35,000 bases of DNA from Chrysomallon squamiferum. Taxonomy: Eukaryota; Mollusca; Gastropoda; Neomphalida; Peltospiridae. The translations under genes were made by a program, and so were the position numbers. Under the pieces are notes generated by a model, which saw only the letters and a program-made list of their open reading frames with translations, made no database searches and had not been told where the DNA came from. The stretch is from contig CM022679.1 in NCBI GenBank assembly GCA_012295275.1, positions 26,059,474-26,094,473 of the forward strand, written 5' to 3'. Of this stretch, positions 20,989 through 31,150 are shown one piece after another (positions within the stretch are counted from its first letter, which is position 1; every line of letters starts with the position of its first letter).

Positions 20989-21043
20989 GGGAAACGATCC
21001 CCGTATCTGTTAGTTTTTAGTTTAATTCTTAACCACTGCGTCA
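20989..21043 (-). mobile_element. possible tRNA-derived SINE head
   Basis: On the minus strand TGACGCAGTGG (complement of 21033-21043) matches the A-box TGGCNNAGTGG except one base, and continues TTAAGAATT. About 30 bases on, GGGATCGTTTCCCC (complement of 20989-21002) has paired GGGG/CCCC around a 7-base loop containing TCG, like a TpsiC arm. A full tRNA cloverleaf cannot be drawn. A TAAA-rich tail lies at 21081-21153, but on the plus-strand 3' side, so it is not the expected tail of a minus-strand SINE. Confidence 0.4.
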
Positions 21044-21080
21044 CTGAGAATATCAGATGACGGGTATTTATGCTAGTTTG

Positions 21081-21085
21081 AAAAA

Positions 21086-21132
<47 letters not shown>

Positions 21133-21153
21133 AAATAAAAATAAAAATAAAAA
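21081..21153 (+). repeat. (AAAT)n passing into (AAAAAT)n
   Basis: Tetranucleotide array with a hexamer end. Confidence 0.96.
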
Positions 21154-21180
21154 AATTAATGTTTTAGTGGCCTGTCAGAA

Positions 21181-21230
21181 AAAGGGAGTTAATTCTTACG
21201 TCCCTTTAAAGTAATGAAGAAGGGAGATAA
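21181..21230. repeat. AAAGGGAG motif cluster
   Basis: AAAGGGAGTTAA (21181-21192), TCCCTTT (21201-21207, inverted) and AAGGGAGATAA (21220-21230) fall within 50 bases. Related copies occur at 25441-25452 (TTGTCTCCCTTT) and 26325-26338 (GGTTATCTCCCATT). They may be remnants of one dispersed repeat family. Confidence 0.35.
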
Positions 21231-21288
21231 ATCTATAATTAGGACTGAGTGAGCTAATTAATTAAAGGGAAAAATTCATATATATACG

Positions 21289-21330
21289 TTTGTTTGTGTG
21301 TGTGTGCATGTGTGTGTGCGTGTCTGTGCA
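21289..21330 (+). repeat. (TG)n, interrupted
   Basis: TG dinucleotides with CATG, CG and CTG interruptions. Confidence 0.9.
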
Positions 21331-21464
21331 TTTTCTTATCTTTTTTTTTAATGATATTTAACTTTATCATTGTATATATATATTTTTTATTATACTGATC
21401 TTCTTCTATTTAAAAAGTACACACTTGTAACAGTTTAATTTGTTTGGTTTTCGAGTTTCTCTTT

Positions 21465-21493
21465 TCTTTCTTTCTTTCTTTCTTTCTTTCTTA
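21465..21493 (+). repeat. (CTTT)n microsatellite
   Basis: CTTT units ending at TTACTTTTTTC. Confidence 0.93.
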
Positions 21494-22318
21494 CTTTTTT
21501 CTGTCTAACCATAAAATTACTTTATTTCTTTTCACTCTTCTTTTTAATAGTTCACTCTTTTAAAATTTACATCATATTTTGACCACCAAGAACCAGTACG
21601 CAAACAGGACACCATTAGGAACTTTTAAAATATTTTCTGAATCTTTCCTCAGATCAGAATAACAAAGTAGAGTAATAACTTTCCTGCAAACACTCCCTAA
21701 TAAAAAAATCATGTTGTTGTTATTTCTTCAGTAATATTCATGAGAAATTGTTGCCGTCTTAGCTCTTGCGTTATCTGATGATATGATCGTATCATAAAAA
21801 CATTTTTTTTTTTTTAAACAACAAACCCAGTTTCATTTTATCTACGAAGTCAAAAATGTATGTTTTATGTTGCTGACGTCAAACAAAGATCTATTTCTTT
21901 TTAGTTGATGGGGGAAGAAATGAGGGGTGGATGTTTACTCGCAAATATCATAAAAATGCTCTTTAAACATTTTTTGGGGGTAGAGGTGTTTTCATCTGTT
22001 AAACCATACCTTGTGGTTACGTGAAAATTATAAGAAGAATGAAGACATAATTTAACTTTGTGTGTGAAGAATATTTTCCCACGCACCAATCATCTGCTAT
22101 TAAATTATTATTTTTGTTCCCCTCTCTCTTTGATCTACCCCTAACATCTATTACGAAAATTACTACATTACAGCAATTATAAAACTCTACACATTTTTAA
22201 ATATAAAAAAAAATAAAAAAATATATAACCAAACAACTACGTGTATTACCAACCTTTCGTATTATTTTCCTTATCAACTTGTAATCTTTACCACTCTATT
22301 TTAGTATTATTTTATCTC
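21494..22318. other. long AT-rich unique stretch, no gene seen
   Basis: About 820 bases with little tandem repetition. TTCCCACG at 22076-22083 is an exact Su(H)/RBPJ-type site in reverse (CGTGGGAA), alone and therefore weak evidence. No gene. Confidence 0.45.
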
Positions 22319-22447
22319 CATTTTTTTTTTTTAAAAAAGGAAAAAAAAAAAAATCCCCACAATGACTCTACAACTTTTAAAGGTTGTTTTAAATGCTTAT
22401 AAAAATTCCTTTTGTAAGAAAAAAAAAAAAAAAAAAAGAAAGAAAGA
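22319..22447 (+). repeat. poly(T)/poly(A) low complexity
   Basis: T run at about 22320-22332, A-rich segment, then A run 22419-22437 with GAAA units. Confidence 0.85.
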
Positions 22448-22735
22448 ACAATAAACGCTGGAGATGACTCCGCAATGACACTGAGAACTCGCGGGTAAGA
22501 TAACCGAAGCGTTTGTTCACGTTTTGTCGACGTGAAACAGACACTTAAAATGTATGTTAATTCCTCCATTCCACATGCGTGAACCCGCCTACGTACGTCT
22601 GCGTTGTAAACAAGTGCAGAGAGCCCACCCACTGCTTGTCATTTGCATACTTCGTCTTCTTCGTTATCTAACAAACTTTGTCAGTCGGACTCCTCCAGAA
22701 CGTCTTCACGTTATAGAGTTGGATTAAGTTTGTTT
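22448..22735. promoter_or_regulatory. CpG-bearing unique patch with octamer
   Basis: About 290 bases of balanced composition. TTCACGT (22516-22522) and ACGTGAA (22530-22536) form an inverted pair. ATTTGCAT (22641-22648) is an exact POU octamer in reverse. A minus-strand frame of 106 codons covers the patch but starts at GTG and runs into poly-Phe/Lys. Not called as a gene. Confidence 0.35.
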
Positions 22736-22739
22736 TTGG

Positions 22740-22865
22740 TTATTTATTTATTTATTTATTTATTTTTTATTTATTTATTTATTTATTTTTTATTTATTTA
22801 TTTATTTTCTGTTTATTTATTTATTTTCTGCTTATTTATATTTATTTATTTATTTATTTATTTAT
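22740..22865 (+). repeat. (TTTA)n array
   Basis: TTTA with TTTTTATT and CTGT/CTGC interruptions. Confidence 0.96.
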
Positions 22866-22987
22866 GTTATTACATTCATTATTACTACTATTATTATCAA
22901 CATATAAAAGTTAAAATAAAACATTTTCTTTCTTCACTGTTACCATGAATATTACTATAATATAAATTATTATAGTTGCTGCAAAAG

Positions 22988-23171
<184 letters not shown>

Positions 23172-23395
23172 TATTTACTATAAATATCGAAAATTTCTAA
23201 ATTATGTACTGTATTTTAAAAAGAAAAAAATTAAAATAATAAAAAAATTAAATTAATATAATTAACGAACTAAAAATACAATATTTAAATTATATTAATT
23301 TTTAGTTTGCTTTATTTTAATTTTATTTTCTGGTATTTTATTCTTTTCTACTATTTTGTTTTATTTATTTATTTGCTTGATAAATTCTAATTATT
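23172..23395. other. AT-rich low-complexity spacer
   Basis: Nearly pure A/T sequence linking two ATT arrays. No gene. Confidence 0.6.
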
Positions 23396-23426
23396 AATTT
23401 ATTTATTTATTTATTTTATTTTATTA

Positions 23427-23514
<88 letters not shown>

Positions 23515-23522
23515 TTTATTTT
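23396..23522 (+). repeat. (TTTA)n-(ATT)n-(TTTA)n array
   Basis: Symmetric arrangement of tetra- and trinucleotide arrays, like that at 6049-6174. Confidence 0.97.
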
Positions 23523-23639
23523 ACTATAGCTTTATTTAAACGTTCGAAAATAGGCCAGTGTTGTGTATATATATTTTTTTACTTCTTCTTTTCTTCTGTT
23601 TCCTCTTTACCTACAATTTACTTATTTCAAAATATCTGG

Positions 23640-23862
23640 GGCGTAACAAAACTATAAATATTTGGTTACAGCTCTGTTTCCACTTGACCACTTGTCACGT
23701 GAATTTCAACCATGCGTGATTTTGGCTCTCTATTTTCTAGAACGTAGTATTTTGCGGTTACGTCTTTGTGGTCAAGCTCGGTGTATCACGGTTTCGGTTA
23801 AGCGGTCAGTACTTTCATTATCAAGATCACGCCCACAAGTTATAAATTTACCATTATGATAA
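23640..23862. promoter_or_regulatory. unique CpG-bearing islet inside AT block
   Basis: About 220 bases of mixed composition between ATT arrays. CTTGACCAC (23683-23691) and GTGGTCAAG (23768-23776) are perfect inverted copies. An E-box CACGTG lies near 23696-23701 and both arms carry the Runt-type core ACCAC. A 65-codon frame covers it without recognisable domain. Confidence 0.35.
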
Positions 23863-23889
23863 ATAAAAAAATAAAAAATACAAAAAATG

Positions 23890-23924
23890 AAATAATAATA
23901 ATGATAATGATAATGATAATAATG

Positions 23925-23976
<52 letters not shown>
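23890..23976 (+). repeat. (AAT)n with GAT interruptions
   Basis: AAT/GAT triplets, in the complementary sense to the ATT arrays upstream. Confidence 0.97.
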
Positions 23977-23978
<2 letters not shown>

Positions 23979-24127
23979 TTAATAAATTAACCAAATAAAA
24001 TAAAATAAATTAAAATTTAAATGGTATAATAATAGTAAGAAGAATAAGAAAAAAACGTTTTAAGATATAGTAATTATTGCTGTAAGTACTAATAATAGTA
24101 AATTAAAAGATGTTAAAAATACTATAA

Positions 24128-24228
<101 letters not shown>

Positions 24229-24366
24229 ATAATTCTTAAATTATAAATATAATTTTATCTCTCTAAATATCTCTCTGCCTGCATAAACCCGTCTGTAGTA
24301 TATAAAAAATAAAAAAATAAATAAAAAAATAAAATAAAAAAAAAAAAAAAATAAAATAAAATAAAA

Positions 24367-24770
24367 TCCTTACCCTATCATTTAGCAGATATTTGCTCTT
24401 TTACAATTTTTTTTTTCTCTCAAGAACAAGATATTCTGCACGACAATGACACTTTATTCCCAGAGAAAATTGTTTTTTCTTTTTTTTTCAATCTTCTTCT
24501 TTTCTTTTCCTTTTTTCTTCCCCCATCATACCTTGCTCTTTTCAATCATAATTATACATTCTACCCGAAATGTCAATTTTCTTTACATATGGGGGAAAAA
24601 AAAAAAAAATTTAAAAAAAAAAAAAAATAATAATAATAAAGACGTAGTCATTTTCTAAAGTCCTCTGTCTATTTTCTCTAAAAAGTAGGATGGTGGAAGG
24701 TAAGCACAGAAAAAAAAAAAAAAATCTAGGTTATAACAATAGCGCTCTGTATTGACTCGTAATGCCATTT
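24367..24770. other. AT-rich DNA with homopolymers, no gene seen
   Basis: T-rich then A-rich stretches (24473-24520, 24596-24640, 24709-24724). A 70-codon Phe/Lys frame is a homopolymer artefact. Confidence 0.55.
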
Positions 24771-24779
24771 AACTGTTGC

Positions 24780-25262
24780 TCAGATGGAAACCCCGAACTC
24801 CTTAATTGATATAATTAATTTTAAAAATGTCCCATTCATGCACCCGCCATCGCCGTCATATGTCACATTGTCAACGTCGGCTTGCACGACGCACGTGCAG
24901 CATTTAACAACTCCCGCCATTTGCCGATTATCTTCCGTTCTTGCTCTCCGAGACAAAAAAAAAAAAAAAAAAAAAAAATCCCGATCACGTGACGCACAAT
25001 GGATGCGGTCACGTGGTCTGCGGGATAGAGATCTCGAGTCGAGATAAGCCGGCATCGACAAAACAGTTGCCAGTGTCAGAGACTGTCATCTAATTACACC
25101 TGATAGATTCGGTTTGAATAATAACTGGTCCCCCGGAGCGGCCCTGCCCTCCCGCGGCGAAAAAAAGACGCCATTTGAAACGCGGAATAATAAGACAACA
25201 TTAAATGTTTACAAGCGCGCGCTCGATCACATGGTGAGTGCCATCAAGTTTTTATTTCATTC
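24780..25262. promoter_or_regulatory. CpG-rich island with three CACGTG E-boxes
   Basis: About 480 bases with dense CpG, broken by poly(A) 24955-24978. E-box CACGTG occurs at 24892-24897, 24986-24991 (TCACGTGAC) and 25010-25015 (TCACGTGGT). ATCTCGA/TCGAGAT (25031-25045) is a 15-base palindrome. CCGCGG, GCGCGCGC and a Fox-type TGTTTAC near 25206 follow. CCCGCCATTTG (24914-24924) and ACGCCATTTG (near 25169-25178) are YY1/PHO-type sites in reverse. Overlapping frames on both strands cross the poly(A) and lack domains. Promoter or enhancer is the likely role, perhaps bound by bHLH-Zip factors. Confidence 0.5.
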
Positions 25263-25327
25263 CCATGGGAAGCGCTTCAAACGATGAAAAAAAAAAAGAA
25301 GCTTTTTAATAATAAAAAGGAATGGGG

Positions 25328-25330
<3 letters not shown>

Positions 25331-25400
<70 letters not shown>
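25331..25400 (+). repeat. (GA)n, 70 bp
   Basis: Uninterrupted GA run ending in AAAAAACC. Confidence 0.98.
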
Positions 25401-25404
<4 letters not shown>

Positions 25405-25495
25405 AACCAGAAAAAAGAACATAGAAATTTGCGAGTAGCGTTGTCTCCCTTTATACATTAATTACGTCTAGAAACGGTCTGCGAAACCAACAAAC

Positions 25496-25530
25496 ACAAC
25501 AACAACAACAACAACAATAATAATAATAAC
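25496..25530 (+). repeat. (CAA)n-(TAA)n
   Basis: Short CAA then TAA triplets. Confidence 0.93.
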
Positions 25531-25670
25531 AAAGAACACCTAAACCTAAGGAAAATGAAACATTTCGTATTGATTTTATTTAAATTAAATTACTTAGTAA
25601 AATATTTATATTTGGAATAATTAAAATGATGAAGTTTAAAATAATAGCAACAAAAACCAAAACGGCAGGA

Positions 25671-25985
25671 CCAACAATAACAACAACAACAACAACAACA
25701 GTAACCACGTAGCTCTAGCACTAGCAATAATAATAGTAGTATCGGTAATAATAGTCCTTACAGCAATGACAGCAGCAGTAGCAGCAGCAGCAACAACATC
25801 AGTAGCATTTATGGAGGCTATACTAGCAATAATAGAAGATATTTTTTGTTATAACGTAAGCAGCGGTAGTTGTAGATTCATAGGTAGTAGTAGTAGTATC
25901 AGTAATAGCAGAAGGAGCAGGAAGACAGTAACATCATCATCATACGCAGCAGCATCAACAACAACAACAACAGTGGTAGTAGTAT
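25671..25985 (+). repeat. degenerate CAA/AGC/AGT triplet region
   Basis: CAA triplets (25671-25700) pass into a decayed mixture of AGC, AGT, AAT and CAA triplets. The 101-codon frame starting in it (25766) is rich in Ala, Thr and Ser because of the triplets. Its non-repeat tail shows no domain. Confidence 0.85.
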
Positions 25986-26089
25986 TAATAACAAAGAAGA
26001 ATTCGATCCTGAACCTTACTGATTTTGTTTTATCTGAACAGATTGTTCATCATCAAGTTGACTCCATGTAGACTCTTTTGTCTTGTCCA

Positions 26090-27240
26090 TAAAATAAAAT
26101 AAAAAATTGGAAAATAAAAGAAAGAAGATGAATTTGAACCATTAAAACCAATTTATATTATTTAGTCATCCTGAAAAACAATGCCACCAAGCATATTATT
26201 TAATGCAGGATATACTCAACAACATCTAATTTTATCCGCTGCTTCACTGGTCATCAGAAATAATTATTTCAAATCTTGACAGTATTGAAAAATATACGGC
26301 CATGGTCAGCTAGAAGGTTTAAGGGGTTATCTCCCATTAACTGTACCTTGATCGTTTTGGTTATTATCTTGGCAATAAATTATATTTAAATGTTATTTAT
26401 AAACATTTGTGTTTTTAGGAGGCTTAGTATGTTTAATATTTTTATGCAAATGATCTCTTTCGTTTAAAATGTTGTTGAAGATTGTAGTTAATGTTGTCAT
26501 CGAAAAGTAGTTTTGATGATGTCAAAGTTTAATCATATAATATTGTAAATATATGAGTAAACATAAATTCCTAGTCTTTTATTGGAAACCTTAGATCAGA
26601 TCAAGACAATTTGACAAATTCCCTTCATTATCATGTAGAAATAAATGTATGATTCATAACAGTACATAATTATATTAATTATATAATCAAATTTTGCATT
26701 TTAATAAAATTATTTTCTTGATTTAATGCCTAAAGCAGAGGTTATACTTACAAGATACATATGTATTTATATATAATATACACTCATGTACGCACACACA
26801 CGCATACTGTATACCTATGAGGCCCTTGCTAGGCATTTTGTAAACGGTCGAAGAAAAGAGATGACGATAAAACAACTGATAGTCTAAGACAATTTCCTTA
26901 TCAGCCTGAAGAGAGGTTTAACCTCGTTCTGGCAACTGTTGTCTATTACACTTCCTGTTTGTTTATTTTGTTTGTTCTATGAAATAATTAGGGGTTTGTA
27001 GTCGGATATGCAAATAATGTTAATGGTTATTATGTTGTTATAATAAAATTATTTGTTTTCATGATTATTATATTTATATATTAAGTTGTTTTCTTTTTAA
27101 TAGTTATTTTATTTATTAATTTCATTAATGGAGTATTCTCTATCTAATTCAATATATTCAAATAAATTATGTTTTATATTTAACTCCTGTTTTTAAATTG
27201 TATTTGAAGCTTATTCTTGAAGAAGTTTTCAGTTAATATA
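26090..27240. other. longest low-repeat unique stretch, no gene seen
   Basis: About 1.15 kb almost free of long microsatellites, AT-rich. Features: GAGGTTTAACCTC perfect palindrome (26913-26925). TTATCA (GATA-type) near 26898. CACTTCCTGT (26949-26958), an ETS-type ACAGGAAGTG in reverse, directly followed by TGTTTAT (Fox-type). The joined reverse reading AAACAGGAAGTG fits the FOX:ETS composite described for vertebrate endothelial enhancers. No coding potential. Conservation, if any, would point to an enhancer. Confidence 0.4.
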
Positions 27241-27256
27241 TCATGCTACTACCACT

Positions 27257-27324
<68 letters not shown>

Positions 27325-27340
27325 TAATAATAATAAGAGG
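27257..27340 (+). repeat. (CAA)n-(TAA)n array
   Basis: CAA triplets to about 27292, then TAA. On the minus strand it translates to poly-Val then poly-Ile. Confidence 0.97.
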
Positions 27341-27985
27341 ATAATGAAGATGATAATAATAATAACAGTGCTGATGTTGATGATAATGATGTGGATAATA
27401 AAATATTTATGAATATTTTTCAACTGAGATACACTAAATTATTAAGTGACCATCAGAAAGAAAAATCAATTTCACCTCAAAATATTGCTTTAAAATTGTT
27501 TTAAAACGAATTCTCTTTTAAAGAAAAACAACAGTTTTATTTCTATATTAATAATTCCATTCGCAATTTATTTTCACTTTAGCATTCTTGTTTATAGATC
27601 CAATATATATATATATATGTGTGTTAAAAACATCATTACTAATTTATTGTTAATATGGGTAAATGTTTTATTTTCAAAAGCAGTAAACTGCGATCTTGTT
27701 ACGCGAATTAAGATTATAATAATATTTTGAGTTTATTATTGAAACAAACAGTAACATAACGTACAAAGTTTAAAAGCCAATCACAGGGAGGGTAATAACA
27801 GTAACAAGTGCAAAAGAAAACATATTTAACGTAATTTGACTTTCAGCACATGCTAAATGTACACAACAGATTTCATCAGTTTACTGTTCCGTGTAAACAC
27901 ATTTATAAACAATTACGTGTTGCAGGTATAGGGTCATGTCGTTGTTATTTTTATTTGTTTATCTATTTATTTTATTTTGTATTTC
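27341..27985. other. AT-rich unique DNA, no gene seen
   Basis: About 640 bases with minor TA and GAT runs. GTGTAAACAC near 27891-27900 is a Fox-type site. No gene. Confidence 0.45.
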
Positions 27986-28009
27986 TGTTTGTTTGTTTGT
28001 TTGTTTGTT
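27986..28009 (+). repeat. (GTTT)n microsatellite
   Basis: Short GTTT array. Confidence 0.93.
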
Positions 28010-28079
28010 GTTTTTTTCCCTGATAATGGTTTTCGAATTATCTGCATAAAACGTTTTATAATGTACGCAACATTTTATC

Positions 28080-28550
28080 TTTCTTCAACGTTTAAAAGGC
28101 TTATCGTGGAAAGAAACCGGTTGAAACAAAGATGTTTTGCCGATTTTCGCGCTAGCTGCAGTTAAATTGCCCAAAACATCCATCTGAAAATAAACATTGC
28201 CGTGAAGACAAGCTTCAACGCTTGCTTTCTGAGTCCGAGTGGGCGGAGCTGAACTTTTGTAAATGGGCGGAGCTGAAATTCCAAAGGCGGTGCCCTTGGG
28301 GCGGAATTTTGTAATCCATCCGCCTTACGCGGGAACGCCTCTTCGCTTTAAAGTTATCCGCCAGCTCTTGATAAAAGCTAATGGAAGAGCAGTTTTAATG
28401 TGTATTAAATTTGTTTCTGCTTGTGGACTTTTATTTCTCTGAAAAACACCGCAAGCCAAGTTGTAGTTTAAATTACCGCTGTAAACAATGCTTTGCGTTA
28501 TGCAGGCTGGCATTGAAATTAGAGCACAAACAAAAACTGTTATGAAAGAA
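28080..28550. promoter_or_regulatory. GC-box cluster, candidate promoter or enhancer
   Basis: About 470 repeat-free bases. TGGGCGGAGCTGAA occurs twice, at 28240-28253 and 28264-28277 (24-base spacing). Further GGCGG cores lie at 28286-28290 and 28300-28304, with CCGCC cores near 28320 and 28360, giving six Sp/KLF-type sites in about 125 bases. AACCGGTT at 28115-28122 is an exact Grainyhead-type palindrome. AAACAATG near 28484 is SOX-like. A 62-codon minus-strand frame overlies the patch without a domain. No TATA box or start with confidence. Confidence 0.45.
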
Positions 28551-28569
28551 ATACATTAATTACACATCC

Positions 28570-28590
28570 TTTTTTTTTTTTTTTTTTTTT
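28570..28590 (+). repeat. poly(T), 21 nt
   Basis: Uninterrupted T run. A second T run lies at about 28673-28688. Confidence 0.94.
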
Positions 28591-28877
28591 AATTCTTTGA
28601 ATATCCAGTATTTCCAGAAGGTTGATATAATTGCTTGTAATCATCCTCGATACAAGAATTTTTAATCTCAGTATTTTTTTTTTTTTTTAATCTTTCCAAA
28701 GTTTAATTTATTATTAAGTTCAGATATGGATGGTTTAGGAGACAAAAGCAGTTACATTAACTGTGTAGTAGTTGTTGTGTCTGTAGCATTTTGTGTATCT
28801 TGGAAATTAATACTGGCGAATTTCCATTTTCCTGTCTATTTATTTAGTTTAAAACTCCATCTATCTGCCTACATATA

Positions 28878-28979
<102 letters not shown>

Positions 28980-28984
28980 CCACT

Positions 28985-29350
28985 CACTCACACACAAATA
29001 TATATTTTTTAAAATATAAATCACTAACTATATTTTGTTTCGTTTAGTGAAACCGGTGTCATAAATATTCGTTGGCCTCTGTCTAAAACAAACGCAACAC
29101 ATTCTCCAAGCTTCGACCCAAACGTTTCATTATCCTTGTTAGATTAAAATCTGTACTGTGACATTGCTGTCGATTTCAGATGAAATGTACATTTTCTGTA
29201 ATGTACAGCTAGCACTTCAGCTGTTGCCGATGAAACTTACACCGTACAGATATAAAAAAAAAAAAAAAAAAAAAATAAAAACCCCAGACAGCTGCCAAGC
29301 ATTGCTGGTGATTATTTTGTTAATAAATATGTTTTTTATCGCGGACATTA
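28985..29350. other. unique DNA with 22-nt poly(A)
   Basis: Mixed sequence, poly(A) at 29254-29275. A 77-codon frame crossing the poly(A) is not supported as coding. Confidence 0.4.
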
Positions 29351-29361
29351 AAAATGGCGGC
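29351..29361 (+). promoter_or_regulatory. exact YY1-type site AAAATGGCGGC
   Basis: All 11 bases match the vertebrate YY1 consensus. YY1/Pho zinc fingers are conserved across animals. The same ATG begins a 26-codon frame in excellent start context (29354-29434, peptide start MAALNAIHTV), so a minimal ORF or first exon overlaps. YY1 sites often sit at translation starts in vertebrate promoters. No family recognised for the peptide. Confidence 0.35.
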
Positions 29362-29514
29362 GCTCAATGCAATACACACGGTTTCCGATAATCCTTTGGG
29401 ACGGGTCTTTTATGTATGTTTTACTGCGAAATGAATATGCTGAAACAAGTATGAAATATAATAAGTTTACCGAGCTGACAAAACTCAACATTCATTGCAT
29501 CTTTATGCCCAAAA

Positions 29515-29654
29515 CTTTTTTTTTTTTTTTTTTATCCGAAATTTTTTTTTTTTTTTTTTTCAATTTTGAGAAAAGAAAAAGAAAATAATAAAGAAAATAA
29601 CACCTTTTTTCTATTCTTTTTTTTTTTTTTTTTTTAAATTGTTAAATAGAAAGG

Positions 29655-29686
<32 letters not shown>

Positions 29687-29690
29687 GGGT
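29515..29690 (+). repeat. clustered poly(T) tracts
   Basis: Four T runs of about 17-30 bases separated by short mixed sequence. Confidence 0.93.
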
Positions 29691-29798
29691 TTTTTTGGGA
29701 AAAAGATTGAATCTACAAGTATTTTTTCTAAACTTGTTATTGTATTATTTTAATCTTTTTACCAAAGTTTTGAAGTTTTTTTTTTTTGGTAATTTTAA

Positions 29799-29799
<1 letters not shown>

Positions 29800-29851
<52 letters not shown>

Positions 29852-29868
29852 TTTTTATTATTATTAAT
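29800..29868 (+). repeat. (ATT)n microsatellite
   Basis: ATT array ending in poly(T)/ATT. A 133-codon frame spanning 29695-30096 is built from this, poly-Glu from a GAA array (29979-29999) and homopolymers, and is not called a gene. Confidence 0.95.
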
Positions 29869-30199
29869 TTTTTTATTTCGCTAGTAGATTTGAAACTGAT
29901 CTTTCAGAAGATATTTGATAATAAAAATAATATATCTTTATCAGCTTGTCAAACACACTTTTATATTTTAAAAAAAGAAGAAGAAGAAGAAGAAGAAGTA
30001 GAAAAAGAAAAAGGAAAACAAAGGATTTCTGTAACTTGGAAAAAAGATAAAAAATTACCACAAAAACACATGATTTTATTTCAGACAGAATTTTAAATAT
30101 TAAGTAACTGAATGAGGTGGATTTATAATCTGCATCATTTCATCTTTGTCATCTTAATCACAATCATCATCCCTTTGCTGCTGTTACTGATGCCTTTGT

Positions 30200-30404
30200 T
30201 GCTATAGTAGTAGTAGTAGTAGTAGTAGTAGCAGTAATAATAATAATAGTGACAATAATAATAATAATAATAATAATTTTTCATTTCATCATCATCTTCT
30301 TCTTCTTCTTCTTCTTCTTGTTATTATTATTATTTATGTCCACAACTTACCGCGCGACCAACACACACGCATTCACGCACACACACACACACACACACAC
30401 ACGC
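30200..30404 (+). repeat. (TAG)n, (AAT)n, (TTC)n, (CA)n cluster
   Basis: TAG triplets to about 30230, AAT 30235-30248 and 30259-30279, CAT/CTT to about 30320, ATT, then CA 30379-30403. Five different repeat motifs adjoin within 200 bases. Confidence 0.95.
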
Positions 30405-30773
30405 ATACCCCAATATCTCTCACGCGTCATTTCGATTTCAGAATTATTTTCTGATACCACAAATCACAATAAATATAAATATCACCTATTGAAGCTTGTT
30501 TAACTGAACACGTTGGTTGTCATGCAGTTCACCTACCATTACAGTTTCACGTGAATGCGTGATCTCTGAATGCTGATTGTTTCCTGGCCACTCTCTGTAT
30601 AACACAACTATTTGCCTTTGTCTGTCAGCGGTTCGTTAATACAGTACCGTTTATTCCGAAATACATTTCTCCACCAGTTATGCAACAGTTGTTGTAATGT
30701 CAACAGATTAGCAACATTTATTAAATAATTCACGTTTTGTATTTTTCCCTCTTTCATACTGTCTCTTTTATGA
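30405..30773. other. unique DNA, no gene seen
   Basis: Mixed sequence with an E-box CACGTG near 30549 (TTTCACGTGAATGCG). No gene supported. Confidence 0.4.
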
Positions 30774-30910
30774 TTATTATTATTATTATTATTATTATTT
30801 TTTTTTATGATGAAAATTATTATCTGTACCAAAGGATGAACATATATGCTTCAGTAAATTTGCAATTCTGATAAAACGTATATATATATTTTTTTTTTTT
30901 TTTGTTATAA
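30774..30910. repeat. (ATT)n and poly(T) tracts
   Basis: ATT at about 30774-30800 and TA/poly(T) near 30879-30903. Confidence 0.88.
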
Positions 30911-30917
30911 ATGCATA

Positions 30918-31150
30918 AGCACGTGTGTATGTGAGTGTGTATGTGTGTGTGTCTGTGCGTGTCTGTGTGTATGTATGTATATACGTATATAGTTAGGTAT
31001 GTATGTGTGCATGTTTATTTTTTGTATGTATGTATGTATGTATGTTTATACGTATATATGTGTTAATATGTGTATTGTATATGTATGTATGTGTGTGTGT
31101 ATGTGTGTGTGTAAGTACGTATGTTTATATATGTATGTATCTGTATATCA
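30918..31150 (+). repeat. degenerate (TG/TATG)n block
   Basis: About 230 bases of TG, TATG and TACG units with no single period, like 5184-5392. Val/Cys/Tyr frame across it is an artefact. Confidence 0.92.

Noticed and set aside
22312-22632. 106-codon minus-strand frame with a partly protein-like N-terminal half
   Set aside because: Begins at GTG, not ATG, and passes through poly-Phe and Lys homopolymers. No family recognised.
23662-23859. 65-codon frame in the islet between ATT arrays
   Set aside because: Composition is mixed, but there is no domain, length is within chance, and the start context is ordinary.
25766-26071. 101-codon Ala/Ser/Thr-rich frame
   Set aside because: Mainly decayed AGC/AGT/CAA triplets. 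Its non-repeat tail matches nothing known.
29695-30096. 133-codon frame with poly-Tyr and poly-Glu
   Set aside because: Built from ATT, GAA and homopolymer tracts.
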